NCBI GenBank assembly: GCA_964567295.1
Contig: CAZMLU010000004.1
Location: forward strand, 1 to 64,000
Length of the DNA stretch: 64,000 nt
From: SLJK01 sp964567295
Lineage (GTDB): Bacteria; Bacillota; Dethiobacteria; DTU022; UBA8154
Reading direction: 5' to 3'
Under the pieces are notes generated by a model. The model was given only the letters and a program-made list of their open reading frames with translations, did no database searches and was not told the DNA's origin. Made by a program: the position numbers and the translations under genes. The number at the start of each line of letters is the position of its first letter. Within the stretch, counting starts at the first letter, position 1. Shown piece by piece: positions 34,327 to 43,099 of the stretch.

Positions 34327-35669
34327 TAGCTTAATCCCTCCAAGAAAAATGATTTCTCCTCTGTAGGAAAACCATTGCTGAAACCTTTCACCTTTCCATT
34401 CCACATTTTTATATCGCCGCCGACCATTGTAATCACCGGAAAACCATTCAAAGCCCACCCCTCAAAAGGAGTGTTCCTGCCTTTGGAATAAAATACCCTG
34501 GCATCAACCATATAGTTGCTAAATTGATCAAGAATGACCAGGTCAGCAGGTGAACCTGGTCGCAATGTTCCTCCAGGAACGTTCAAGATACGTGCCGGAG
34601 TTGAAGAAATAGCTTCTACGAGTTTTAGAGGAGAAATTAATCCTTTTTCCACCAGGCATGTCCAAAGGAGGGGAAGAGCAGTTTCCAACCCTATTGCTCC
34701 AAAAGGTGCATCAGAAAAGATTTCTGTTTTTTCAGAATGTTTATGCGGCGCATGATCGGTGGCAATAACTTTAATTACTCCCTCTTTTATCGCTTCCAAC
34801 AAAGCTTCCCTGTCCGAAGAGGAACGAAGGGGGGGATTAATTTTGGCAGAGGTGTTAAAACCCTCTATCGCTTCTTCATTTAAGAACAAATGATGAGGTG
34901 TAACTTCTGCAGTCAGCGTAGCACCTCTATCCAGTGCCCACTTTAATAGATCGATACTTTGATGGCAGCTGATGTGTGCGAGGTGTAGCTTTCCACCCAC
35001 CTCTTCCTGGAGCAATATATCCCTGGCCACCATCACTGCTTCTGATGAGGAAGGAATAGTAGGCAAACCCAACCGGTAGCCAAACTCCCCGGCATGGACC
35101 ACTCCACCACCTGAAAGGTGGGCATCTTCGCAATGAGAAATGATGGGCATATCCAGAAGTAGAGCATACTGCATAGCCCTTAACATTACTCCGCTATCCA
35201 TAACTGGCAAACCATCATCAGAAAAACCTTTAACCCCTTCCTGTGCCATCTCCCACATAGAAGAGAGTTCCGTTCCTTTTGATCCTTTGGTTAAGGCACC
35301 AATAGGATAAACATTTGCCAGGTCAACCTCTGATGCTCTTTGCCTAATAAAAGATACAATTTCACGGCTATCCGTGGGAGGAAAGGTGTTTGGCATACAG
35401 GCAACTGCTGTAAAACCACCGGCTACTGCTGCAGCAGTTCCAGTAGCTATAGTTTCTTTTCCCTCACCACCAGGTTCTCGCAGATGAACATGCATGTCAA
35501 TAGGGCCGGGAAAAATCACCCTCCCTTTGAGATCCAAGGAAGGCACTTCTATATTCCCAAAGGAAGAAGAAACAGCTTCTACTTTCCCTTTTTTTATCAA
35601 TATCTCTGCAGAACCATCCCAACCAGCAACAGGATCATAGAGTATACCTCCTTTTAAAAGCAGATCCAT
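34326..35669 (-). CDS. pyrC: Dihydroorotase
   Basis: 447 residues. Third step of UMP synthesis, zinc amidohydrolase. DMHVHLREPG is the first metal motif, HCED and HISC supply others, and IATDHAPH the catalytic Asp. AACAAATGG with GAGGAG precedes. It is three bases from pyrB and overlaps pyrK. Confidence 0.97.
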   Translation of the reverse strand: MDLLLKGGILYDPVAGWDGSAEILIKKGKVEAVSSSFGNIEVPSLDLKGRVIFPGPIDMHVHLREPGGEGKETIATGTAAAVAGGFTAVACMPNTFPPTDSREIVSFIRQRASEVDLANVYPIGALTKGSKGTELSSMWEMAQEGVKGFSDDGLPVMDSGVMLRAMQYALLLDMPIISHCEDAHLSGGGVVHAGEFGYRLGLPTIPSSSEAVMVARDILLQEEVGGKLHLAHISCHQSIDLLKWALDRGATLTAEVTPHHLFLNEEAIEGFNTSAKINPPLRSSSDREALLEAIKEGVIKVIATDHAPHKHSEKTEIFSDAPFGAIGLETALPLLWTCLVEKGLISPLKLVEAISSTPARILNVPGGTLRPGSPADLVILDQFSNYMVDARVFYSKGRNTPFEGWALNGFPVITMVGGDIKMWNGKVKGFSNGFPTEEKSFFLEGLS

Positions 35670-35672
35670 TTG

Positions 35673-36602
35673 TTAACTCCTCCCCGTGAGCAATAGATCC
35701 AACACAGCCATGCGCACGTATACTCCATTTTGAACCTGTTTTTGAAGTAATAATTTTTGCGGGTAATATTTTTCCATATAGTCCATTGCACCATGGCTAA
35801 TCTCAACTCCTAAATTGACAGGGCCAGGGTGCATTATAAAAGCCTCTTTTTTTAACAGGGATAGCCTCTCCTCATTAAGGCCAAACAAAGAAGCATATTC
35901 GGACAGGGAAGGAAGAAGCCCTTTTCCCTGGCGTTCTTTCTGCACCCTCAACAAATAAATAACATCACCACGACTGAGAGCTTCCTCCAGGCAAAAAGTA
36001 TATTCTACCCCCGGGGGAATTAACTCCAATGGGAGAAGGACCGGTGGAGCCACCAAGGTTAACTCTGCCCCGAAAGCTAACAAAGCATAAAAATGAGAAC
36101 GTGCCACTCTACTATGAAGTATATCCCCAACCATAACTATTTTAAGTCCACTTAGCGATAGTCCCTGTTCTCGCAATGTAAAAAGATCGAGAAGTGCCTG
36201 AGTTGGGTGCTGATAACAACCTTCTCCTCCACTTATAAGAGGCATATCCAAACGAGAGGAAATCTTCCCCATTAAACCAGAGTGTTTGTGCCTGTAAACA
36301 AGGGCATCAGCACCTATGGCAACCAGTGTCTTAATAGTATCTTCTATGCTTTCATCCTTGGTTTCACTACCCACATCTGGACAATAATCAACGACCCTGG
36401 CCCCTAGTTTCTTGGCCGCTAATTCAAAGGAAATACGTGTGCGCGTGCTGGGCTCCCAAAATGAAATGACAATGTTCTTTCCTTGAAGCGGATAATAGCC
36501 TTCTTCTCCATTCCCTTTTTTAAAAAAAAGGGCACGTTCCAAGATCTCCTCAATATCTTCTTTAGCCAAGTTTTTCAGACTTAACAGATCCTTAGGTAGC
36601 AA
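35673..36602 (-). CDS. pyrB: Aspartate carbamoyltransferase catalytic chain
   Basis: 309 residues from a TTG at 36602 with GGAGGG upstream (a GTG at 36611 sits too close to it). Carbamoyl phosphate site SFWEPSTRTRISFE; second-site loop GSETKDESIEDT; YRHKHSG and HPTQALLDLFTL are intact, and HPGPVNLGVEI is near the C-terminus. No regulatory chain PyrI is adjacent. No PyrR-type leader was seen before it. Confidence 0.97.
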   Translation of the reverse strand: MLPKDLLSLKNLAKEDIEEILERALFFKKGNGEEGYYPLQGKNIVISFWEPSTRTRISFELAAKKLGARVVDYCPDVGSETKDESIEDTIKTLVAIGADALVYRHKHSGLMGKISSRLDMPLISGGEGCYQHPTQALLDLFTLREQGLSLSGLKIVMVGDILHSRVARSHFYALLAFGAELTLVAPPVLLPLELIPPGVEYTFCLEEALSRGDVIYLLRVQKERQGKGLLPSLSEYASLFGLNEERLSLLKKEAFIMHPGPVNLGVEISHGAMDYMEKYYPQKLLLQKQVQNGVYVRMAVLDLLLTGRS

Positions 36603-36639
36603 AATAGCCACCCTCCATATACATATAAGAGTAATTTTG

Positions 36640-36888
36640 CTATTGATCTACTTCGTTATTTAGAATAATATCTTCTTTTTCTTTTGATCCATTTGATTCT
36701 TTTGATTCTTTTGATTCTTTTAAGGCATGATATAAGGCAATAAAAAGCATCCCAATCCCTTTGTCTTCATAACGGAAAAGGTGCCGATCTATTTTATCAG
36801 CATCCTTAGACTCCAACATACCGATCAATTCCTGAATATATGGTGAATAATCTTTTTTTTCCATAACCATACCGCCCAATTTTATCAT
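36640..36888 (-). CDS. Small hypothetical protein with KESKES repeat tail
   Basis: 82 residues. The N-terminal half has helical, mixed-charge sequence (YIQELIGMLESKDADKIDRHLFRYED) and GIGMLFIALYHAL, then KESKESKESNGSKEKED, encoded by three copies of a 9-base unit at 36692-36718. No family recognised. The start could also be ATG 36864. It lies between DUF3786 and pyrB on the same strand and is probably co-transcribed. Confidence 0.6.
   Translation of the reverse strand: MIKLGGMVMEKKDYSPYIQELIGMLESKDADKIDRHLFRYEDKGIGMLFIALYHALKESKESKESNGSKEKEDIILNNEVDQ
36692..36718. repeat. Three tandem copies of a 9-base unit
   Basis: TTTGATTCT is repeated three times in a row, with a degenerate copy before it (36683-36691). 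It encodes the KES repeat of the 82-residue protein on the minus strand. In frame, so copy change would alter protein length without frameshift. Confidence 0.85.
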
Positions 36889-36902
36889 AAGGCACCGGGC
36901 AG

Positions 36903-37547
36903 TTACACCTCCTCGGCATTATAATCAAGCCTCAACTCATTAGTCAACCAGACACGAGCCAGTGCCTGCTTTGCCAGTAAAAATAAAGTAGCAGTTGAAA
37001 AATAAGCCGCCGCTACAGAATCAAAAAGAATTTGTGCCCTTGGAGGAAATTCATCTTCCCCTTCCCATAATAAAAAGGCTATAGAAATCTTTGGGAAAAC
37101 AGGAATTACAAGCCCCGCAGCTCCGCCAGGATAAGTTTCTCCACCATGAACTATCCCCTTTTCAATAAATTTTCCAATATTGGAGCCATATTTCTGGCTT
37201 AGTGGCTCCAACACCTCTTTTTGAAAAGAAGTCCGGTGCATCTGTCCGCCAGTTAAATCCAGAAAGGAGATCCACTGTCCCCGTAAGGGAAGACCACTGG
37301 AATGAGAAAGATAGTGCAGAATAAGCACCTTCTCATCGTTAATTAATTCCAAACACTTGAAATTCTCATCGCCATCCTTTTGAAATTTAACTTCCCCATC
37401 TGGATATACTATCTCTATGGGGAGGTTGCAATAAGAAAGAGTAAATATGTTGTTTTCAAATTCTGCACCGCTCAATTCAGCCATGTGCCAAGGGTCCTTA
37501 GCAGCAAACTCTTCGATTACGCCCGGAAGAGCGTTCCTTGTACACAC
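36903..37547 (-). CDS. DUF3786 family protein
   Basis: 214 residues from a GTG at 37547 with GGAGG ten bases upstream. The sequence fits the DUF3786 pattern: LILHYLSHSSGLPLRGQWISFLDLTGGQMHRTSF in short pieces (LILHYL, GQWISF), then PVFPKISIAFLLWEGEDEFPPRAQILFDS. Members occur in acetogens and other anaerobes; function is unknown. Here it leads into the pyr genes, 14 bases before the 82-residue gene and downstream of yjbQ. Confidence 0.8.
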   Translation of the reverse strand: MCTRNALPGVIEEFAAKDPWHMAELSGAEFENNIFTLSYCNLPIEIVYPDGEVKFQKDGDENFKCLELINDEKVLILHYLSHSSGLPLRGQWISFLDLTGGQMHRTSFQKEVLEPLSQKYGSNIGKFIEKGIVHGGETYPGGAAGLVIPVFPKISIAFLLWEGEDEFPPRAQILFDSVAAAYFSTATLFLLAKQALARVWLTNELRLDYNAEEV

Positions 37548-37605
37548 CTATACCGCCTCCACAGGAGAATTGAAATCTGTTAAATTTAGAAAAACTTAGC
37601 CGGAA

Positions 37606-38007
37606 TCATACAAGTAAAGAAAGGAGAAGCTTTCGTTGACGAGGACCGTCAAATTCAGCAAAGAACACCGCCTGCCATGTCCCCAATTTCAAATACCCTT
37701 CTTCCACCGGCAGAAATATACTTGGCCCCAACAGCGAAGCTTTTAAATGAGCAGCGCTGTTGCCTTCTTGGTGGCGGTAAGCAGGATCATTGTGAGGAAA
37801 AAGTTTTTCAAGACCATATTTGATATCTTTTACCACAGAAGGATCTGCTCCTTCATTAACGATAACTGACGCCGTTGTATGAGGCACAAAGGCAGTTAGA
37901 AGACCTTCTTGCACTCCAGTTGAGCGGATAAATTGAATCAGCTCTTCAGTTATGTCAATTAACTCTACTCTTTCGGAACTTCTAATCTCCATCTCTTTGG
38001 TCAACAT
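37606..38007 (-). CDS. YjbQ/UPF0047 family protein
   Basis: 133 residues, usual length. Conserved TAFVPHTTASVIVNEGADPSV, HNDPAYRHQEGNSAAHLKASLLG and GTWQAVFFAEFDGPR are family signatures with His residues suited to metal binding. Members can have thiamin phosphate synthase activity, but the main role is not settled. GGAGA precedes the ATG. Confidence 0.92.
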   Translation of the reverse strand: MLTKEMEIRSSERVELIDITEELIQFIRSTGVQEGLLTAFVPHTTASVIVNEGADPSVVKDIKYGLEKLFPHNDPAYRHQEGNSAAHLKASLLGPSIFLPVEEGYLKLGTWQAVFFAEFDGPRQRKLLLSLLV

Positions 38008-38045
38008 TATAATCTCTCCAAAAGGAATAAATTTGCGGTAACCTC

Positions 38046-39170
38046 TTACTCTTTTTCCCTTTGAGTTAAATACCTGAGCATATTATGATAAGCCCTGTGC
38101 TCTATGTTCAAAACAGTGTTTATATCTTTGTACTTGCTGGAAATGCTTGAAGGAGATACCCCATACTGTTCGGCCAATTTTTTCTGGGTTACATCTAAGA
38201 AATGATACTTTGACAAAGCATATTCCAAGCTAGCAGCCCAGGTCTCCTTTTTTTTGATAAATGGAGTCTTAGGATAAATATTGTTTAAGTAATCTATCCA
38301 GATAGCCTGAAGATCTTCGTAAAAAACCTCATTATATGCCTTACTAAAGCGCATATTTTCCAACGTACAATCCAACACCTCTTGCCAATGCTCCATCCAT
38401 CTAGGTGCAAGCAGAGGATAATATAATAGGTCTATCTCTTTAAACCCTCCATCCATATAAACTGTGACGAGACTTCTTAACCCCATGTTTTTGAGTTCCA
38501 AAAGAGCCTGAAGACGCAGTCTTTGTTTAACCCATGGATTTTTAACAAATTCTTTTAAAACCCCCTCGCCAATTCCATCACTTAATAAACCATACATGTG
38601 AATAGCTTTCTCTGCAACCTGTTCATTTCTATGGTAGAGCTTTCCCCATAAGTAACTGCGCATGAATTGATTTTCCTGATAGCTTTTTATTAGCTCTTCT
38701 TCCTCTTCGTCTACCTCCCTGGAAGGAACAGTATTTTCTTTAGCAGGGGGGGAAATAGTCAATTCATCTTCACTTAAAGCAAAGAGAAGCTCTTCTGCAT
38801 CCTCCACCATTTCTCCATCAGGAGTAAACTGCAAATAGAGATTCAGATAAATACGTGCCTTTTCTAGCTCATCCAGCAGTCCATAATTTACAGCCATTAA
38901 AAAATAACAATCTGTAAAAGCTGGATCCAAGTCATGAACTATCGAGGAAAACATTTCATTTGCTTTTTCCAGATAACCCATCCTACTCAAAAGACATGCA
39001 AGATTATAATGATATAGAGAATTTTTGGGTTCCATCTCTATAGTTTTATTATAAAAAAGTAATGCTTTTTGCAGTTTATTCTGCTGATAATAGTGATTTC
39101 CTTTTTCAAAATAATAATGCGCATTCTGTTGAAAAGATACCACTTTGGGAGAACTATTTTTACTTGTCAT
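38046..39170 (-). CDS. TPR-repeat protein with C-terminal helix-turn-helix
   Basis: 374 residues. Three to four TPR units fill residues about 10-125 (NAHYYFEKGNHYYQQNKLQKALLFYN, LYHYNLACLLSRMGYLEKANEMF, CYFLMAVNYGLLDELEKARIYL in the protein). A charged linker (EVDEEEEELI) and helical middle follow, then TQKKLAEQYGVSPSSISSKYKDI, which looks like a helix-turn-helix. It may be a DNA-binding protein with a protein-interaction module. Function unknown. It lies between yhaM and yjbQ. Confidence 0.75.
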   Translation of the reverse strand: MTSKNSSPKVVSFQQNAHYYFEKGNHYYQQNKLQKALLFYNKTIEMEPKNSLYHYNLACLLSRMGYLEKANEMFSSIVHDLDPAFTDCYFLMAVNYGLLDELEKARIYLNLYLQFTPDGEMVEDAEELLFALSEDELTISPPAKENTVPSREVDEEEEELIKSYQENQFMRSYLWGKLYHRNEQVAEKAIHMYGLLSDGIGEGVLKEFVKNPWVKQRLRLQALLELKNMGLRSLVTVYMDGGFKEIDLLYYPLLAPRWMEHWQEVLDCTLENMRFSKAYNEVFYEDLQAIWIDYLNNIYPKTPFIKKKETWAASLEYALSKYHFLDVTQKKLAEQYGVSPSSISSKYKDINTVLNIEHRAYHNMLRYLTQREKE

Positions 39171-39294
39171 TCTTTTTCACCACATTTTAAAATATCATAA
39201 TTAGCCTTTTTCTATATATATCTTTCTGTGCACCAAGGCTGATCTCCTGCCTGTATTTTCTTATTTTTCCTTATCATTAATATAGCACAATAAC

Positions 39295-40287
39295 TTAGTA
39301 AAGCCCAACGCTAGGATCATCGCATATATCGTCTTGATGATATACCCTACGTTCAAGGAAGCGATCCCATTCAGTCCAACCTGGCGAATCGTCACTTTTC
39401 TTTAATACCTGTTGGAATTGCTTCAGACGGGCACTTAAAAGATCTGCATGAAAGAGAGTAAAAGCTTCAAAAGTTTGTGGTATTTCAGGTGATCCCCATT
39501 CCTTTTCTCCATGATGGCTTAAAATTATATGTTCAAGGTTCATCTTCAACCTCTCTGGGAAAAAACCAACTTCGCCAATTTTTTCTTTTAACATTCCATG
39601 CCCTATTGTAATATGCCCCAATAATCGTCCTCTATCGGTCTGTTGAAATGTAACACTATTTAAATTATATTCTTCAATTTTTCCTATGTCATGGAAGAGT
39701 GCTCCCATCACTAGCACAGAACGATCGATCTCTTTCGGATAATGATCAGCCATATCAACACAAAGCTCAACCACTTCCAGTGTGTGCTCCAACAAACCTC
39801 CCAAATAATTATGGTGTATCGTTTTGGCAGCCGGTGAAAGGATGAATTTATCAACCATTTCTTTGTCATTATAAAAGACGTTTAATAGATCTGTTAGTTT
39901 CTTATCTTGCACTTTTTCCGCCAAAATTTTTTGCAAAGATTCCCACATCTCCGCGGGATCTCTGTCAGAAAAAACCTGGAAATGCTCTCTTTCAATCTTC
40001 TTCTTGTCCATCTTTTCGTAACTGTTTATAACAAGTTGTAAGCCCTGATATTCCTTTACTTCTCCTGTTACATAGAGTACATCATCAACAGTTATTGGTT
40101 CGTTAACCATGGAACGATCCCAGATTATAGATTTTATGGTCCCACTTACATCCCCCAGAAGAATCCGCAAAAAATACTCCCCAGCTCTTGACGGAGCAGA
40201 ATAGGGCAATACTTTTACATCCACTACTGCGAATTGGCTTTGTACAAGGGCACCCCTTTTTAAGTCTTTCACAAATTGTTTGCTCAA
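39295..40287 (-). CDS. yhaM: YhaM-type 3'-5' exoribonuclease (OB fold plus HD domain)
   Basis: 330 residues from a TTG at 40287 with AAGGAGG upstream. An N-terminal OB fold (VDVKVLPYSAPSRAGEYFLRILLGD region) binds nucleic acid; the HD domain shows HHNYLGGLLEHTLEVV, ALFHDIGKI and ILSHHGEKEWGSPEIP, typical of YhaM. It trims single-stranded RNA or DNA from the 3' end. It opens the run of genes that leads into the pyr cluster. Confidence 0.93.
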   Translation of the reverse strand: MSKQFVKDLKRGALVQSQFAVVDVKVLPYSAPSRAGEYFLRILLGDVSGTIKSIIWDRSMVNEPITVDDVLYVTGEVKEYQGLQLVINSYEKMDKKKIEREHFQVFSDRDPAEMWESLQKILAEKVQDKKLTDLLNVFYNDKEMVDKFILSPAAKTIHHNYLGGLLEHTLEVVELCVDMADHYPKEIDRSVLVMGALFHDIGKIEEYNLNSVTFQQTDRGRLLGHITIGHGMLKEKIGEVGFFPERLKMNLEHIILSHHGEKEWGSPEIPQTFEAFTLFHADLLSARLKQFQQVLKKSDDSPGWTEWDRFLERRVYHQDDICDDPSVGLY

Positions 40288-40383
40288 GCTAAAAACCTCC
40301 TTAAGGCATTATTGATTCTTTGTTCGTTTAATAAATCCTTCTGAAGGGAACGAAGAATTGAATATTTCCTTTAAAAAGGGAAT

Positions 40384-40412
40384 AAAAAAATGGGGAAACT
40401 CCCCATTTTTTT
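40384..40412 (-). terminator. Terminator of the acs/met operon
   Basis: TGGGGA (40391-40396) pairs with TCCCCA (40400-40405), extended by flanking A and T runs that give T tracts on both strands. It lies 42 bases after the metF stop. Confidence 0.85.
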
Positions 40413-40453
40413 GTTTCTTTAATTATCTATCCTTATATACCTACTATTTACTC

Positions 40454-41380
40454 TTATTCAACAGCGGGACGCGGATAAAGACCTGCTCTTTCCACTATCT
40501 CAGGCACCATTTCTTCCCAGGCGATAGCCATAACGTGCACGCCTGCTACTCCTTCAATTTCCTGCAATCTTTGAATAGTTTCAATGGCAATATTAAGTCC
40601 TTCTTTTTTCTTGTCCTGGGCTCCTTTAAGGCGATCAATAAGGGCATCAGGCACAATCATCCCGGAAACGTTGTTTTTCATATAACGGGCTGCCCCCAGG
40701 GATTTTATGGGAGTAACTCCCCCCATAATATATACTTTCTCGTGTAAACCCAATTCCCTTACTTTTTCCATCCATTTTTCAAAGCGATCCAGGTCAAATA
40801 TGCACTGAGTCTGGACAAATTGTACGCCTGCAGCGATCTTCTTAGCTAAGCGATAAGGACGGTGCTCAAAGGGGTCGGCAAAAGGATTGGCTACCGCACC
40901 AATAAATATATCTGGAAGCGGATGTTCCAGTTCTTCTCCCCCTATAAAAACATTATCGTCCCTCATTTTTCTCACGGCATTAATCCACTGCATGGAATCA
41001 AGGTCATTAACATTTTTTGAACCCGGCTCATTCCCAAATTTACCGTGATCGCCCTGTAAACAGAGGAAATTTTTAACCCCAAAACTTGCTGCTCCCAGTA
41101 AATCTCCCTGCAGAGCAATCCTGTTCCGGTCACGGACCGTCATCTGTACTACAGGTTCCAGGCCCATCTGCATCAAAGTAGCGGCCACACCAATACTTGA
41201 GGTGCGCACTATTGCTGTCTGATTGTCTGTGATATTATAAGCTTCAACGTGGTTACGCATTTCATCCGCATGGTGCTTAACAGTTTCCACATCAGCACTC
41301 TTGGGCGGCCCAAGTTCCCCCGTAACTGCAAAATGGCCACTTTTTAGGACTTTTTCAAGCTTGCTCGCTGGTTGTTTCAA
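40454..41380 (-). CDS. metF: Methylenetetrahydrofolate reductase (MetF type)
   Basis: About 308 residues. Reduces methylene-THF to methyl-THF in the methyl branch (reversed in acetate oxidation). FAVTGELGPPKSADVE opens the flavin TIM barrel; NITDNQTAIVRTSS, LCLQGDHGKFGNEPGS and QFVQTQCIFDLDRFEKWM follow. The TTG at 41380 has GGGAGG nine bases upstream; an ATG at 41389 sits too close to it. The start overlaps the metV end by 26 bases, suggesting a coupled complex. Confidence 0.95.
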   Translation of the reverse strand: MKQPASKLEKVLKSGHFAVTGELGPPKSADVETVKHHADEMRNHVEAYNITDNQTAIVRTSSIGVAATLMQMGLEPVVQMTVRDRNRIALQGDLLGAASFGVKNFLCLQGDHGKFGNEPGSKNVNDLDSMQWINAVRKMRDDNVFIGGEELEHPLPDIFIGAVANPFADPFEHRPYRLAKKIAAGVQFVQTQCIFDLDRFEKWMEKVRELGLHEKVYIMGGVTPIKSLGAARYMKNNVSGMIVPDALIDRLKGAQDKKKEGLNIAIETIQRLQEIEGVAGVHVMAIAWEEMVPEIVERAGLYPRPAVE

Positions 41381-42044
41381 CCCTGGCATCCTCCCTTACA
41401 ACAGTTCTTGGACCTCCATGATGGGAAGTGGACCAATCCTTGGGGGGTTGGACTGGATCCATTCTATCAATAACACCCATTTTGCCCAGTCGATCATATA
41501 TTAACTGCCAGGCACAATCTACATCCTCGCTAACTTCGCACTTCCCGTCCTGGGAGCCACCGCAGGGTCCGTTAAGCATACTTTTTGAGCACCTAGCAAT
41601 GGGGCAAATACCCATGGTCATATCCAGAACACAATCGCCACAGCCAAGGCAATTCTCCGTCCATACACCTTGCTCCAGGGGATAGCCAAAAAACTGGGTA
41701 TTAAGACCCGGCAGAACAACCTTATCGGAAAGCCTTTCGGTCATTGCCTGTACTCCAACGCCACAGGCCAGAGAAATAATAACATCGTAGCCCTTTATTT
41801 TTTCGGCCAAATCATCAATATACTCGTATTCACACTGCCTCAACATTGTTTCGGAACTAACTTCTGCCTCTTTCCCTTCTTTTTTTCGCCAAATCGAAAG
41901 AGCTGCGGCTGTTTCTGCTGCCTCTTTTTCGCCTCCGGAAAGGCACACCGTTACGCACGTGCCACACCCCAAAACGCAGATCTTATTAAAGGGCTGCAGC
42001 ATTTCAGCTATTTCGGCCAGAGGTTTTCTGTCTCCAACAATCAT
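41355..42044 (-). CDS. metV: MetV-type partner of methylenetetrahydrofolate reductase
   Basis: 229 residues. Cys-rich: CVLGCGTCVTVC near residue 24, then NCLGCGDCVLDMTMGICPIARCSKSMLNGPCGGS in pieces (CLGCGDC, CPIARC, GPCGGS) near residue 140-175, suited to zinc or iron-sulfur binding. In acetogens MetV pairs with MetF and passes electrons to it. No rnfC2, hdrABC or mvhD genes are adjacent, so the electron donor is not shown by context. Confidence 0.93.
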   Translation of the reverse strand: MIVGDRKPLAEIAEMLQPFNKICVLGCGTCVTVCLSGGEKEAAETAAALSIWRKKEGKEAEVSSETMLRQCEYEYIDDLAEKIKGYDVIISLACGVGVQAMTERLSDKVVLPGLNTQFFGYPLEQGVWTENCLGCGDCVLDMTMGICPIARCSKSMLNGPCGGSQDGKCEVSEDVDCAWQLIYDRLGKMGVIDRMDPVQPPKDWSTSHHGGPRTVVREDARVETTSEQA

Positions 42045-42260
42045 TATTTCACCTTCCCTCTCCGTAGCCTCCTCATCAAAGCAAAATGCCTCGGCTTTTA
42101 AAAAAACTGTGCAGACAACTTAATGCATATCGTCAGTTATCAATATAAAAAAATTACATGGGGCCGGAAGCTGCAATTATAAATGCTACAGAACAAATAA
42201 GATATAGATAAGGACATTGCCGCTACCAAACCGTTATCATTTCCAGCCCCAAACTTTGAT

Positions 42261-43055
42261 CTACAGGTTTTGATTCCTAAAAACATTAACGTAAGAATCA
42301 CAGTAAATATCCATGTTGAGGATAACCCTGGCTGTTGCAACAGCTGCGACTAACTCCTCGTCACATGCATCAGCAATAGCAGAATCAAGACCGCAAGCCA
42401 TTGCCATAACTGCAAATGTGCGATTTAAGAGTTCGCGATTTTTCGTCCCCTGTGAAATATTACTGAGTCCGACTGTAGTTTTTGGAGGAGGATCGGAAAG
42501 CAATTTTATCTGGCGCAGGGTTTCAAAAACTTCCGGTCCATGATCCTGGCCTACGTTGGCAGGCAAAACAAGCGGGTCAATATAAAGCCTGTCAATGGGG
42601 ATGCCGTAGGCATCGCAATTAGCTACCAATTCCATAGACAGAGCAACCCGGCTTTCTGCATCCTTGGGAATTCCTTCTTCGCTCATGGCCAGACCTATTA
42701 CCTCTGCATCAAATTTCTGGGCAAGTGTAAAAACCCTATCCATTTTGTCTGCTATAGCAGGCACTGAGTTGATCATGGCCGGTTGCTTACAAACTTCCAG
42801 TCCTGCTTCAATGGCATCATAATCTGTAGAATCCAGGCACAGAGGCAGTTTACTGGCCTCCTGAGCCACTTCTACCAGCCACTTCATGGCAGGCACTCTT
42901 TCTGGAACCGCAGGGCCAACGTTCAGATCAAGATAACCGGCTCCCATGGCCTCTTGCTTCTCCGCCCATTCCTGGACAGGCTTAGGATCCTTTTCGCGAA
43001 TTGCATTGGCAATATCACGGAACATGCCATTTATTCTCTCACCAATAATGATCAT
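42261..43055 (-). CDS. acsE: Methyl-THF:corrinoid iron-sulfur protein methyltransferase
   Basis: 264 residues. Moves the methyl group of methyl-THF to the cobalt of the corrinoid protein. The pterin-binding barrel is clear: IIIGERINGMF, GAGYLDLNVGPAVP, LCLDSTDYDAIEAGL, MINSVPA and VGLSNISQG. AAAGGAGG precedes. A 215-base gap to metV shows no further gene. Confidence 0.96.
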   Translation of the reverse strand: MIIIGERINGMFRDIANAIREKDPKPVQEWAEKQEAMGAGYLDLNVGPAVPERVPAMKWLVEVAQEASKLPLCLDSTDYDAIEAGLEVCKQPAMINSVPAIADKMDRVFTLAQKFDAEVIGLAMSEEGIPKDAESRVALSMELVANCDAYGIPIDRLYIDPLVLPANVGQDHGPEVFETLRQIKLLSDPPPKTTVGLSNISQGTKNRELLNRTFAVMAMACGLDSAIADACDEELVAAVATARVILNMDIYCDSYVNVFRNQNL

Positions 43056-43099
43056 ACCTTTTCCTCCTTTGATAAATATTCCTATATCATGTAGGATAT

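Noticed and set aside
36603..36639. PyrR-binding attenuator before pyrB
   Set aside because: The short gap has no anti-antiterminator or terminator structure, and no pyrR is present.
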